The position numbers and the translations under genes are program-made. Of a stretch of 64,000 nucleotides of DNA, positions 13,366 to 25,900 are shown piece by piece. Origin of the DNA: Pleodorina starrii (Eukaryota; Chlorophyta; Chlorophyceae; Chlamydomonadales; Volvocaceae); the NCBI GenBank assembly GCA_030267565.1, contig BRXU01000018.1, positions 2,170,001 to 2,234,000 of the forward strand, in the 5' to 3' direction. The notes below the pieces were generated by a model. It did not search any database, had not been told where the DNA came from, and saw nothing but the letters and a program-made list of their open reading frames with translations. Positions within the stretch are counted from its first letter, which is position 1. Each line of letters starts with the position of its first letter.

Positions 13366-15689
13366 CGCCGGTGCGAGGGGTGCGTCGTTGCGGCAGCTGT
13401 TGTTGCTGGTGCTGTCGGAGCGGTTGAAGGCGGAGCGGAAGTAATTAATTACAGACGAGCTACATGGTGAGATCTAATGTTCAAAATAGCGGACCGACGC
13501 CCCTTGTGGTTATGGTTGTTACAGTGGTGGGCTCCAGACTCACGAAGAGTACAGCCAACGGGCCAGCTGCTGGCCCCACGTGCACTGTAGCAGCGGAGAC
13601 GACCAGGGCAACATGGAACACACCCAGGCCAGGCCAGGCAGCACAAGTCACTTAGACAGGAACGGGCGAGCCCGGGGGGGCTCGTTAACCCGCGATCCGG
13701 TATGCCATAAGGACGATAAGGTTGCCTAAATAGGCGGTAGTCCCTGGCCAATCCCCTCCCCCCCCACACACACAAGTAGTCGCACCTGACCGCAACTCTC
13801 TTGCTGCAAACTGGATGAACTGTGTGCCCGAGACTCCCCATCACAAAAGAAACGAGGTTGGATCGATCGATCAGCCAGGAGGGCCGCTGCGGCCGCGAGC
13901 GAGCACACCAAGTTGTCAAGGGGGGGGGGGGTTCACGTGGCCCCACCGAGGCCCAACCCTTTACGCGGTCAGTCAAGGGCTGCGACGCCCCGAGGGCGGC
14001 CCCAAAAGTCAACAACGATACGGTAGATGGCTCTGACCGTAATGCCGGCGCCAGGCTACAGTGCAGGGTCAGGTCAGCCTTCATGGCTGCGGCCATGAAC
14101 CGTCGCCCAGACTCCATGGCCGACACCGCAGCACCCTCGGTGCCACAACGTCCCAAACACACCACTGCTGTACTGTACGAGGATTTCCGGGGCTTGGACG
14201 TTTGGGCCCAAACGTCCCCGCGCGACATCCCTTGTCAAAACTGGGACTTGCGAATGACCCTCCAAGAGGATACGTTTGGGCCCAAACTCATTTTTACGAA
14301 GTGTTCAATCACCGACGTCTTCCGTTTTCCATTACGAGCGAACAGAAAACCGTTGCACCGTAGTCGAGTTTTGTCTTGAATTCGGTTGTGTCCCCCCCCA
14401 CTGGACTGACTTCCGCCCATGACACGAGCAGACCCACACCCCTGGCCGGCCAGTCGCCCCGGTCGGTTCATTATTCGAGACACAACCCACAACCCTGACT
14501 GGTGCCGCTCAGCAGATCCTTCGACCACTTCCACTTCCATTTCCATTTCCACCAAACAGCAAACCAATCATGACGTAGCAAGTGTCGTTCAGCATGTGCC
14601 CCGCAAGCCAAACAGGCTTACGCACCCGCCGGAAACTTTGACATGCAACCACCAACCAACAAACCAACCACCCTCAACCTCATCCACCACCACCACCATC
14701 CGTGTTCCAGGGGTGTTTCGGTGCTCATGTGGGTGTGTACGGACATCCCGACACGTCGTACTCGCAAAGGATCAAGCTGAGAGCGCACATGGGATCCGGA
14801 AGCCGTCAGGATCCGGAGACCCTTTTGGACGACGAATCTGTTCCATACCGACAATCCATCCATACCGACAATCCGTACGTCTGAAGTCTTGTGGGGTACC
14901 CTGTGGGGCTTCACACGTGTCACCCTACCACGTGGCTCGCCAGCTGGGACTGCTGCGCCGCCGGAGCTGCGGCGGAAGGCAGCCCAGCGGGTCCCGACCT
15001 GCCCTGCCCTGCCCTGCCCTGCTCGGCGGCCACATACATGGGGCCCCTCCCTTACCCTACCTGCCTTTTGCGCGTGTGCCCCCAGGTTGCGAACACCCTA
15101 ACCTCAGACCCGTTGCCCACAACCACTCGGCACTGCGAGGACATAGGTGCAAGTGGCACAACTCGCAGCCCGGCTTGGCTTTGGTTACCTATCCCGCTGT
15201 GTACGCCGAGCCTTGCGATCCCGTAGTACCGTACTGGGTGCCATGCGACGTTGCGAGCGACAACGCCGAACAACACGACACAACAAACGACGACGAGCCG
15301 GTGGCTTCAGCGAATCCAATCAACTACCGTAACCAGGCAAACCAAAAGTCAACTACCCAACACAACCATGAGTCGTACAAGATACCATGATAGCTCAACT
15401 TTTGCAACTGTATACCGCCGTACAAACATGCGAAAACCAGGTGCTGCATAACCATCTTCAGAGCAAACGACAAACCAACACAGCCATCACCGCCTCCCCC
15501 GGGCCCCCGGCCTGGCATCGCCCTCCCAGCGCCCTTCCCTTCCCTTCCACTCGACTCCAATTCAAACCACCCCGCATCCGCAGGCCCCCGCATCCCTTAC
15601 CCCACCGATCCGATCCCGTCCCCGGCGTTGACGTCCGCACCTCACCCAGGTCCCCACCCAGGTCCCCGCCTCCCGCCCGCCTCCACCCC
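13366..15689. other. Intergenic segment without a convincing gene
   Basis: Between the repeat array and the 3' end of the LRR gene I see no domain-bearing ORF. It holds a poly-G run near 13920-13931, two copies of a TTTGGGCCCAAA palindrome (14196-14217 and 14272-14287), a string of CCAACCAA-type simple sequence around 14646-14700 and a GCCCT run near 14998. A 323-codon plus-strand frame (14419-15390) is open but is Pro/Ser/Thr-rich, low in complexity and resembles no family I know. Confidence 0.6.
14196..14217. repeat. 22-bp perfect palindrome around TTTGGGCCCAAA
   Basis: The two halves are exact reverse complements around the GGGCCC centre. A second copy of the core (ACGTTTGGGCCCAAAC) lies at 14272-14287, 74 bp downstream. 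No coding gene surrounds them, so they may be a protein-binding site pair or ends of a small mobile element. Confidence 0.75.
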
Positions 15690-18600
15690 TCAGTCCCACC
15701 GCACGGTGGGCCACCCCAGCTGCTCCTCACTCACATGCGCTGCCACCGGCCTGGAAGCCCGGCCCAGCCAAGAGACGCGGTGCAACCCCGCCGGCTCACC
15801 GCCCGCCGCCGGCGCCGGCGCCGGCTGCGCCGCCGGGCACCGCGGCCCCGCCGCCAGCAGCCGCTGCCGCACCCACTCCGCACCCAGCGGCCCCTCCGCG
15901 GCCTCCGCCCGGCTGACCATGCCCATGCATCGTACGACAAGCACATGGCGAAGCCGCGGCGCCGTCATGCATAGCTCCAGGAGCGCGCGCTTGCCGGTGG
16001 GGCGGCCCGGCTCACCGCCGTCGCCGTCGGCCGCCGCCGCGTCGCTGCCGGCGAGACTGATCCGCGCGCTGCCGACACAAATGCCGCCACTGGCGCGGCC
16101 GAAGCCGCCTCCAGCGCGCGCCGCGGCGCCAACGGAGGAGCGCGCGAAGCCGGTCCCGGTGCTGGGACGGCTGACGACGGCGCCGGTGCTGGCGGTGCGG
16201 CTGCCGCCGTGTCGGCGGCTGCGGCAGGGGTAGCAGCGGGCTAGCTCCAGGTACTCGAGATGCGGAAGGGCGGCCAGGCAGGGCAGCGAGTCCACCTCCA
16301 GCTCACCAGAGGCCAGCGTCAGGCGCTGCGGCGCGGAGGGGTGGGGTGGGGTGCAGGGTCGGTGCGGGGCTGGGAGGCGGGGATGGGGGTTGGGGTTGGT
16401 GTGCAGTCGAGCGGCCGGAAGACGCACCGCACCACTGGCACCGCTGGCACCATGCAGCGGTACGTCGCAACAGGGGCCTGCACGAGCCCGCTTCTCCTCC
16501 CAACTATATCCCCAACCCACCAGCTGCCCCCCAGCTCCCCGCCCCCAGCTCCCCGCCACTCACTCACCCGCAGCGTGCGCAGCTCCGCCAGTGCCTCCAG
16601 GTCGCCCGCCATGACGCCAATGCCGTACAACTCCAGGGACAGCAGCCCCAGCGGCCGCATCTCCGAGATCCACACCGCGTGACCCACCAACGGGAAAGGA
16701 TGTACGACAACGCAGCCCACGTCAGCGCCATCCACAACATCCGTGCCGCCGCCGCCGGCCGGCGGCTCCGAAGCCAACGCCAGCTCCGCCTCCGCCAGTC
16801 GCGGCCCCGGTGGCTCACGCAGCTGTGGGTGCGGTTGCTGCTCCAGGGGGGGTGGTGCCAGGCTGCCGTGAGCGTTGTGGATCGTCAGCTCGCGGGTCCA
16901 GGTCTGGCCAAAGGAAGGCGGCGCCCAGTCGCCCTCGCCGCCGATGTCTTTGACGTCCGCCTGGCTGCCGTCGCCACCTCGCACACTCACGCTTTGACCA
17001 AAGCTCGACATGATGCCGCTGCCGCCAAGGGCGCTGTCGTTGAAGGTCGACGGGAAGCGGGGGCCGCCGCGGGGGCCGCATCGGGGCGAGGAGGCGGCGG
17101 CGGCGCTGACACTGCCGGCGAATGACGGCAGGGCACTGCTGCCTGCGAGGGAGGGTGGGATGCCTGCGCGGGTGCTGAGGCCGTCGTCGACGTCAGTGTC
17201 GTCGGCGGCGGCGGCGGTGGCGGCCCCGCCCCAGAGCTGCTGCTGTCCGGCCACCACCTCCGGCGGCGGAAGCAGCAGTCGGATGGCGGCCACCAGCGCC
17301 TCCGCCGACTCGGGGAGCAGAGTGGAGCGCTGAACGCCGTCGGAGCCCCGAGAGAAGCCCTGTTGGGGCGGGGGCGGGGTTCGGTCGGTTGGGTTCCGGG
17401 GGCGGGAGGGAGAAGGAGAACCACCATCGGCCGGGTTGGCAGAGGGTTGGCTTACAGGGTCACAGTAGAAAGAGAGGAGAGGGAGATGAGGGTGCGGACG
17501 GGCGGCGGGGGAGATCGCGCAACGGTGCGCGCAACCTCGGACCGTGTCGCTGTGCGGCCACATACACATGCGGATACACGTACAGGCGCGCGTGCGTGCG
17601 TGCATGAGCGCCCGCCTGGAACGAGAATCCGTGCACGCACACCGGCCCACACACCCATACACACACCCATACCCCCCTCCCGACACACACGCACGCACGT
17701 ACCTGCAGAGCATCATACTCCACATCCAACATATCAATCTCGATCCCCGGCACCACCGCAGCCATTCGGGAGGGCGGCGGACTGATGCCACCGCCGAGCG
17801 GCGCGACGGCTGCTGCACCCACCACCGCCACCGATGCCGCCCCCCGGGCATCCACCGTCCGCCTCAGCAGCCGCATCGTGCGGAGCGTAGGCCGGGTCCG
17901 CGCCACCCGGAGCACCGCCAGCGCCGGCGGAAGCGGCAGCACCTCCGCCGTCGATCGCGCGGCGGCGGCGGCGAAGCCGCCGCCGCCAGCATCCAGCACC
18001 GAGCCCATGCCCACTGACCCGAGGGTTAGAGACGCGAGCCTCGGCGCGGCGCGAGCGATGGCTGCCAGGTCCGTCTCCGCCGGCGCGGCGGCGTCTGGCA
18101 GCTCCAGATGGCGCAGACCGCGCATCGCCGCCAACGCCGCCAACAGCGGCGTCGCGGAGTTGAGGTGGTCGATCGCCAGGCGCGTCAGCCGGGTGAGCTG
18201 GTACAGCGCGCTGGCGAGCTGCTGCACGGACGGCGCCGCCGCGGCGACAGCGGCACGCTCCGCCGCTGCCTTGGAGGCCGCGCCGGTCCTAGGCCTGACG
18301 ACGGCGGCGGCGGGGCGGATGCTGTCGCTGCTGGCGCGACGCGCCAGGTTCAGCACGCAGCCGCGGAGCTCCAGGGAGCGCAGGTGGTGCAGACCGCCGA
18401 TCGTCTTGACGACGGCGGCGGTGGTGGCGGCGGCGGCGAGGGGCGGGAAGCATACGACGGCGCCCGAGGCCAGCGCGGCGGCGGCGCGCTGCTGGGCGGC
18501 GGCGGCGGGCTGCAATGACGACGTCAGGCCCCCCTCGGTCAGCGAGTTGACACCCACGGCGCCGTCTGCTGGCAGCAGCGGCTGGAAGCACACCGCCACG

Positions 18601-20094
18601 TGCCGCAGATGGTCGCAGCCGTGCAGCAGCGCTGCCAGGCGCTTGGGCCAGCCCGCACAGCCCCACAGCTCCAGACGGGTCAGTCGGGGCGCCGCCGCAC
18701 CGATCAGCAGCTCCAAGGTACCGGCGGCGGGCTGACGGGAGAGGTCGTAGCCGTACAGGGTGAGGCTCAGCGGCAGCGCCGGCGGACCCGTCGACGCCGC
18801 CGTCAGGCTCCTCATGGAGGCGCTGCCCAGGGGGGTAGAGGGCGGAGAGGTCAGGGGGGCGGTGGCGGAGGGGGTGGTGGCCGCCGCCGGCTGCGGGGGC
18901 AACGCCGCCGTGCAAGTTGACGGCGCCGGCAGCAGCGTTATCAGGGCACGTGCCACTTGCGCCGTGAGGGGCACACCGCCGAGGTGTACGACCGACAGGT
19001 TGTTGGCGGCGTCCCTCAGCGTCAGCGCCCGCAGCACCGCGAGCCTGCGGAGTGGGCGACGCGGCGCGGTGCGGTGAGCGGAGAGGGGCACGTGGGTGGC
19101 CTGCAGTGGTTGGTCGGGCTGTTTGGAAGGGTGGGGAAGTTTTGACTCGGGCGTGCATGCCTTCGCCGGCGCTCGGGCACATGGGAAGAGGTGATCGAAG
19201 AAGGTTGACTCGTGAGCTGCAAAAGGTGCACAGAGGGTACGGCTTGAGGGTACCGAATGTCGTGTGGGCAAATGCAAGGATTGCGGACTGCCGGCGGAAT
19301 TTTGGGGGGACGGGCGTCGCGAGGTTCGAATTGGCACTCTGGATGCCCCGACAGGAACCCCTCGGCTGAGTGTTTGGTTGATGTCAGGAACAGGAACAGC
19401 CGTAAACTGACTATGTTCCGCGAACGATGTGAAGCTTGCAAGTCACAGGTCAGAGTTGCCTGTTCTGCTCCCCGTCACCGAAAGCTCAGGGACTAGGACC
19501 GCCTGCCCACCGTAAACAAGTGAATTTTTAGTACGCAGAGATATCGTGTAGCTGTCATGGCTTCCAGAGGTTAGATAGCCACAATAGCCCGAGCGCGCAC
19601 TCACTCAATTATCGATGTACACATCCCGCTCACCCTTCCTCATGGCGTCGGAGCTCGTGACCGTCCGCAAGGCAAACAAACAGAAGCTGAGGGTGACAGC
19701 CGCGGGCTGTGAACCCTTGCAGAGTACTCGCAACCTCGTGCGCGGCCTCTTTCTTGAAGCTTGGAAGCGGATAGCGTGGTAGCTGGGCTGCCGGAATACT
19801 CGACAGAACGGTACCGGTCGATTCATCGCAAGCATAAAAGTCGGTGACCAGCGTGTCGTGGATGCGACGGCTGTCCCGGCACAAAGCTCGGAGGCTCAAG
19901 CGTTCCGACCGGGAGAGATACGACCATAACAAGGAAATTACGCTTATCAATTGGTTCTGAGCACCGTCAAATTTAATCGGTGCTCTGGAACTCTTCTCCT
20001 CCCCAAGAGTTTGAAGGACCGCTTTCGTCGGCGGCCCCGCCACTCCTCCTCCAAAGCAAGAGAAAAAGCTATTAAGCCAGTGTGAGCTCGTCAT
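15690..20094 (-). CDS. Leucine-rich-repeat protein with F-box-like N-terminus (4 exons, 1076 aa)
   Basis: Exons in transcription order are 19634-20094, 17703-19044, 16568-17359 and 15690-16325. All junctions are GT-AG and keep frame (461+1342+792+636 nt = 1077 codons). Residues ~50-80 (SLLWSYLSRSERLSLRALCR and the following DSRRIHDTLV) resemble the short F-box-like motif seen at the start of many volvocine LRR proteins. From ~150 on, degenerate leucine-rich repeats recur (LAVLRALTLRD, LTRLELWGCAGW, LHHLRSLELRGC, LRHLELPD, LPHLEYLELARC), separated by long Ala/Gly-rich inserts. The first splice joins EEG to LAVLRALTLRD and restores a continuous repeat. Such proteins often bind partners through the repeats and, if the F-box is genuine, act as SCF ubiquitin-ligase adaptors, which is inference here. 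The start was chosen at the ATG that opens the conserved N-terminal block. The LRR assignment is secure; the F-box is tentative. Confidence 0.82.
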
Positions 20095-22926
20095 CCTATT
20101 TATATCTCGTTCTTATTGCTGGAGACGTTTGAGGGAATATGCTTCAATGGACCTCGATATTGCGTATCGCGAGCCGTACATATCGAGTCAGCTAGCAATC
20201 GAAACGGCTTCGTCACGTGTTCTTTGAGTAAACGTGCTTCAGTTGAAGCACGGCCTCACGTTGACGGTTCTGAGCATTCCCGACACGGGCAACCCCAGTT
20301 CACTGTGCATACTGTGTGCATACCAGGGCATACCTCGCCCTATAGGCCTGTTTTGGTGGTGCACATTGGTGTATCCGTACGTGTATCTGTCTTTTTAATA
20401 CACTGTAAACTCTAGAGAGCATGCCCCGAGCCGCCAAGGCGGTCCACTCCCGCAGAAAAACACCCCCAGTAAGCTTTAGAGAGCTAGCTGTAAAATGCGC
20501 CTCCGACTCCGCCGGAAGCTCCGGGATAGACCAAGGTGGTGCGGCGGGGTGACACGCACTCGGTCCGTCGTACCAGGGAACAATAGTAGAAATAGCGCGT
20601 ACCGGTATTTGCATCACATATTGCGATGGTGTTCACACACACACACACATCCCGCGTTCGCGTCGGGGTGAGATTGTTTCTAGGTCCTCGCTTGGCAACA
20701 CACAAAAGCCCGATTGTGGGGCGAAGAACCAGTACCCCACACAACACATACAAACACATGCCGTGCACACAAACCCACACAAACACATGCCGTACACGCA
20801 CGCAGCCGCTCCTCAGCCTCCCGTTCTGGCTGCGTGGCAGCTATCATTGAGTACGTACGTATATGCTCGCTAACAATTCTACAGCGCTCTTGTTTGACAT
20901 CCTTTACGTTGCGACGTAACCGATTAAGAATGTTCCCGTGCCAGCTCTCTCAAGAGTGCTTTCAGCGAGGCTCTGCTACCTGGACAACAGCGGTCAGCGT
21001 GCGCCGCCAACATGCCCGCACGTACATTTCAAACATGTCAAGCCAGAAGTCCTCCTTGACATCCAGGGGGGCGACCATGCTTGTCGAATGCGCAACATGC
21101 ATATGTGTCCAACAACAATGCGCCGTTTCTGGGGCGTGTTTTTATCGGGGGGGAGGGTGGGACCGAACCTTCATCCCACCCGGGGCCCACCGAGGTCGAG
21201 GTGAGGGGCGGCCCCCTCGTGGCGGCTGGACGGGATCTGGCTGCCGGGACAACTCCGGGCTTGTGTCCGGGTCACAGCTGACAGCCGCGCAGCCTCAGGA
21301 ACGAAGTTGGGCAGCGGGGAGGGCGGGGTGGGTGGGTGGGTGGGTGGGTGGCTGCGACATCCTTACAACACGGGCACGTGCCCAAAGGAACGCGGGCGGT
21401 AATGACGCCTGGAGCTGCAGCACCGTACGCACACAAACACATCCGTAGCCTGTCCGTAATGAGAGGGGGGAAGGGGGGAAGATCAGCCGCTGAGCGCCCG
21501 TCGTGAGCTGCAATCACCCGCGGGTCCCGTCCCCCACCACATCCCCCACAGCTGCTGTGCTGCTGACCGGCACCACTTCCCCCTCACCTCCGATAAAGAG
21601 GATTAGACTCCCCTTCAGCGCCCGAACAGCCAGCAGGTCTGTGGGCTCCTCCCCCACTGTACCAAGCGCAACCTTGTACCCCCCTCCCAACGCATCGCAC
21701 ACATCATGTTACAATGTCGGCACTGCCCCCCCCCTGGAGTACCGGAGCGGCCAGGACGGAGCATCACATCACGCGCACACGTGCTCCGCAAACTCAGCAC
21801 CGGGCACCGCACCGCACCGCACCGCACACCCGGGCGCCCTTCACTGCGCCAAGGTGCCGCTGGACACGTTGAGCCCAGCCCAGCCCAAGCCAATTCATGC
21901 ACCGGGTTGGCGCCCCGAAACCACATGTCACCGGCCGCCTGGTCGGAGCCTGTTGGCCTTCAGGAGGGCCTCTGCAGCAGCAGCTCAGCCCCACCCACCC
22001 CTCCGTCACCTCCTCGTCCGGAAGGACCTCACACTGCATCGGCACACACACACACGTGTTGCAGAGGGCGCCTCTCAGGCTTCCACCTCCACCTCCACCT
22101 CCACCGCATGCAAGGATGGATGGATGGATGGATGCACTGGAAGCCACTCGGCCAGCACTTGTAATGCGGTCCCTCCACACATGCACACACCCCTTTGGCT
22201 CGGCGGAGCGCCCACACCGTCACCTCCTGCCCCCTGCCCCGCCCTGCCCCGCCCCGCTGCGATGTCACCTGCCGGTCAACAACCGGGGGGTGGTGGTGTT
22301 GGTCAGTAGCCCGGTCCGCTCCACTCCCCCATGTGGGCCAACATCCACATCCACACCCAGTCCCCTCGCAGGGACCGTCCACTGCACTGAACCCGGTGAG
22401 TGCGCCTCAACCGGTCAACCGGAAGGTAACGCCCCTCCCCGCACACAAACCCGCCCCGCCCCGCCCTCCATGACCGGTAAACAAGCGCGTCTGCCTCACA
22501 CATGCGCCCAACGACAAACAACCCAAACAGCGCCCCCATCCACACCACCACCATCGCGCAACCTGCAGCTGCAACCGAATAAACCCTCAAGCCTGCCAGG
22601 CCCCCCCCCCCCACACACACGCAGACCCACCCTCACCAAGCTCGCAGCTCCCGCCGCACAGCTCAGCGCAGCGCAGCCAAAAGCTTCGGAGCTCGGCTTG
22701 TTCGCTCAGCCCCGCCTCCCCCCTTTCCCGTGATGACCCGCTACGCCGCGCAACCTCTTCCCTCCCCTTCCCTCCCTGCCTGCCTGCGTCTGTGCACTCC
22801 TGCTGCCCCATCCGCCTCGCGATGTCCACCCCTCCAGGGAGGGATGCCGCCTCCCTCCGCCGCCGCTGCAACCCTTTCCTCCCGCCCACTCCCTCCCTCC
22901 CATCATCAGCCCCCCCCATCCCGCAC
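20095..22926. other. Intergenic segment
   Basis: No gene is supported here. The left end presumably holds the promoter of the minus-strand LRR gene starting at 20094. A diverged fragment of the 4070-bp unit lies at ~20550-20950. The rest is Pro-coding-like GC-rich sequence with simple repeats: GGTGGGT near 21328-21351, CACCTC near 22084 and ATGG near 22116-22131. Long open frames here are low in complexity and overlap on both strands. Confidence 0.6.
20550..20950 (+). repeat. Detached, diverged fragment of the 4070-bp repeat unit
   Basis: The segment from GACACGCACTCGGTCCGTCG through the block ending near TACGTACGTATATGCTCGCT aligns with unit positions ~1065-1520 in the same orientation. It lacks roughly 120 bp of the unit (counterpart of ~1215-1375) and has a different CA-rich filler. 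It shares with the partial fourth copy a short TATTTGC(A/G)TCACATA segment that is shortened in copies 1-3. It shows that the unit, or part of it, is dispersed beyond the array. Confidence 0.85.
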
Positions 22927-25900
22927 TCAACCCCTTCCCCGGGTCAGCGGGTGCGTCGCCTCATCCCCCCCGTCCCCCTCCTCGTCATCGCTGCCCAGAG
23001 TGAACGGCCCCGAGTCCAGTGCGGACTGAGTGGGCGGCCGAGCTCGAGGCTGAGGACCGCGCTTCGGACCGCGCACGGACGGCGGCGCCGCTGCTGCCGC
23101 CGCCGCCGCCCCGCCCGCCCCGGTCCCTGGTAGTGTGCTGACCGGCAGCCCCCCAAACTGATTCCCGCTGGTGGACGATACGGGCAGGGCCACTGAGGAG
23201 GTGGGCGCCGAGGGGATCTGTCGGTAGCGCTCCGAATCCACCTCCGCCTTGCGTGCGGCCCGACTGCTGCTGCGGTTGCCGCCAGGCGGCGCAGCGCCGT
23301 TCGCGGCGGCAGGCCGTGATGATGATGATGAAGACGGGCCCGCTGCCGCCGCCGCCGCCGCGTCTCCGTTGCGGCTGCTGCCTGGCTCCACCGCCTCCAT
23401 TGCAATGCCTGTGAGCAGGTGGCTCACTCCCCGCTCCTCCGCGTCCTCCTCGCTGAACCCAATCATCAGGTAGCTGCTCTCGGCTTGGGGCCTGGAGGGG
23501 GGGGTGAGGGGTCAGGGGGGAGGGGCGAGGGGTGAGGGGGGGTGAGGGGCGAGGGATGAGGGGGTTGGGAGTGTGAGGGGCGAGGGGCGAGGGAGTTGGG
23601 AGTGTGAAAGGGGGGGGGGGTGCGGAAGGGCTGCTGGTGAGACAACGATGGGGAGGGGTGGGGACCAGCGAGCGGATTTACCGCACCGAGAAGGCACCTG
23701 CATGCGGAGCCCGTGGGGAGGGAGCGGATGTGCAGGAGAGCGATCACGGCGGGGGGAGGCGCCACAGCGTCCCCCCCCTAGGGAAAGGGAGCGGTGCGAG
23801 GGGGCGGAGAAACTGCTGGCCAGGCCGCGGCAGCGAGGGGAGGGGCTCCGAGGAGGCCCCCCTCCTCGGTGGACGGCCTGTGGGGTCCCTGGCGCTGGCG
23901 AGTGGGAGTGCAGTGCAGGGCAGGGCAGTGCTCGCGCCGCACAAGCGCCGCCTTCTTGCCACCCCCCGATGCGCAGGCGGGCAGGGGTGGCTAGCGCAGC
24001 TTCTGCGCATGGGCGAGACCAGCATCCGTCGCCCAGCTCGCTGGACCCACTTGTCCGGGTGCGGGTGCGGGTGCGGGTGCTGGAGAAGCGTCTCCGCAGT
24101 TCACCACGAAAGAGCGCGCGCGCACGCGCGCACGAGAGAGGGAGCGAAAGGTAGCGGGAGAGGGATAGAGAGGGAGGCCCCACTCGATGTGGTCCCGGAG
24201 CCACTCCCCCATCCGCGCGTGTATGTGCCCATGTGCCCATCTCCCCCTCCCTCTCCCCCACCCTCCCTTGAGCTCCCCGCCCCCGCCCCTACCTGAATAT
24301 GACCAGCAGGATGAGCATAAAGATCATGTAAAACACAAACTGCAGAACCTGCAGCGTGCTCTGAAGAATGTAGTTGATGAACAGCGGCAGGAGCACCACA
24401 CCTGGGGGGGGGGGAGGGAGGGAGGGAGGGAGGCAGGGAGGGAGGGGACATTAGCATCCCGGGAAGGGGAGAGAGACATCGCATGTTCTGTCCTGTTATG
24501 TTCTGAAGCAACAACTGACAGACAGCGGCCATGACAGCCATGGAATACTGATAGAGACTAGCAGTCCTACCGAACATCTTCTCCGTACCCCGACCCCCAC
24601 CCCGGTACGACCGCGCCACTTGACCCGAGCACCTGAGGGCCGCACACCGCTGCCACCCATGTCGCCCATCTCCCCCAACACCTCCTCCCCCCCCTTCCCC
24701 CCCACACACTCAAGTAAGCGCTGGCCGCCCGCCCGCCCGGCCCAGTGCGCTGACCGCCCAACATTACATTCCACCCGGGGGACGCGCCCCCACCCGCAAC
24801 CCTAAGCTATCCCCGCCCGCTGCACCCCTGCCCCCGCCCCTCCCCCCCCCGCTCACATATCTCCGCCACCAGGTATGACGACACACCCAGTGAGAACCTG
24901 GCCAGCAGCTTCTTCTTGGCCGTGTAAGCCAGGTGGTCCGCGACCGTCTGACCGTCCCCCTCGCCACCCGCCTCCGGATCCGCATCCGCCGCGGAGGCGG
25001 AGGGGACCTTGGAACCCAGGCCCCCCAGCCCGCGGCCCAGCGGCGTGTAGGCGTCCGTGAAGGGGTTGGCAGCCCCCGCCTCCTCACTCAGCTGACCGGT
25101 GCGCCGCTGAAGGGGGTGGGGGTGGGGATCAGGGAGTGATAAGCTCATTTATATAAAAATGAGTGGGGTGGGGGGGAAGGAGGATGGGGGGCAGGTGGGG
25201 GCGGAGGAGGTGCGTGGGCGGGCGGGTATCAGCGGAACGAGGCCCCGGGAGGAGGGGGGAAGGGTGGCAGGACAGGGGGGGCCGCCTGGGTGGGTGGGTA
25301 AGGAGGCACGTGGCCGTTACAACGCAGCCGCGCGGACCGCATGTAAGAGCCAGCGCCCTCGCACTCCCTTTGCCCCTCTCCCCGGGCAGCCTACTTCCAG
25401 AGCCTCACCGGCAAGCAGGCAGGCCGCTCTGCCCCGGGCCCCACCCCTGCTCTGACCATCTCCGCTCACCCCCCCCACCCCCCCACCCAGCCAACCCCCC
25501 ACCTTGTAGTCCTCCTCCAGGCCGCTGATCTCCCGACTCAGGGCCTGTGGATGCAGTGCGACCAAGGGGGCAGACAGGCAGGCAGGTGGGGAGTTGCGGC
25601 GGTCGGGGGGCACTGAGTCCCCCCCCCCCCGAGCACAAGCCGACGTAACAGACGCCCCTGTGGCCCGCGCCCGGCACGTGCTCAGCCTCTCACGTGCTCA
25701 GCCTGGCGGCCAGACACAACGTGGTCCGCACCCGGCAGCTCGCCTGTCCCGTCCCCTCCCGCCCACTCCCGTCCATGTGTCCTTACCTCCATCCGCCCGT
25801 CCACCTCCGCAATCAGGTCGGGTCAGGTCATGTCGGGTCAGGTCAGGTCCCCCCTCCGCCTCGCCTCGCCTCGCCCAGGCCATCCATCGTGTCCCGCTCC

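Noticed and set aside
14419..15390. 323-codon plus-strand open frame
   Set aside because: Composition is low-complexity Pro/Thr/Ser with no recognisable domain; several overlapping frames are open on both strands, as expected for this base composition.
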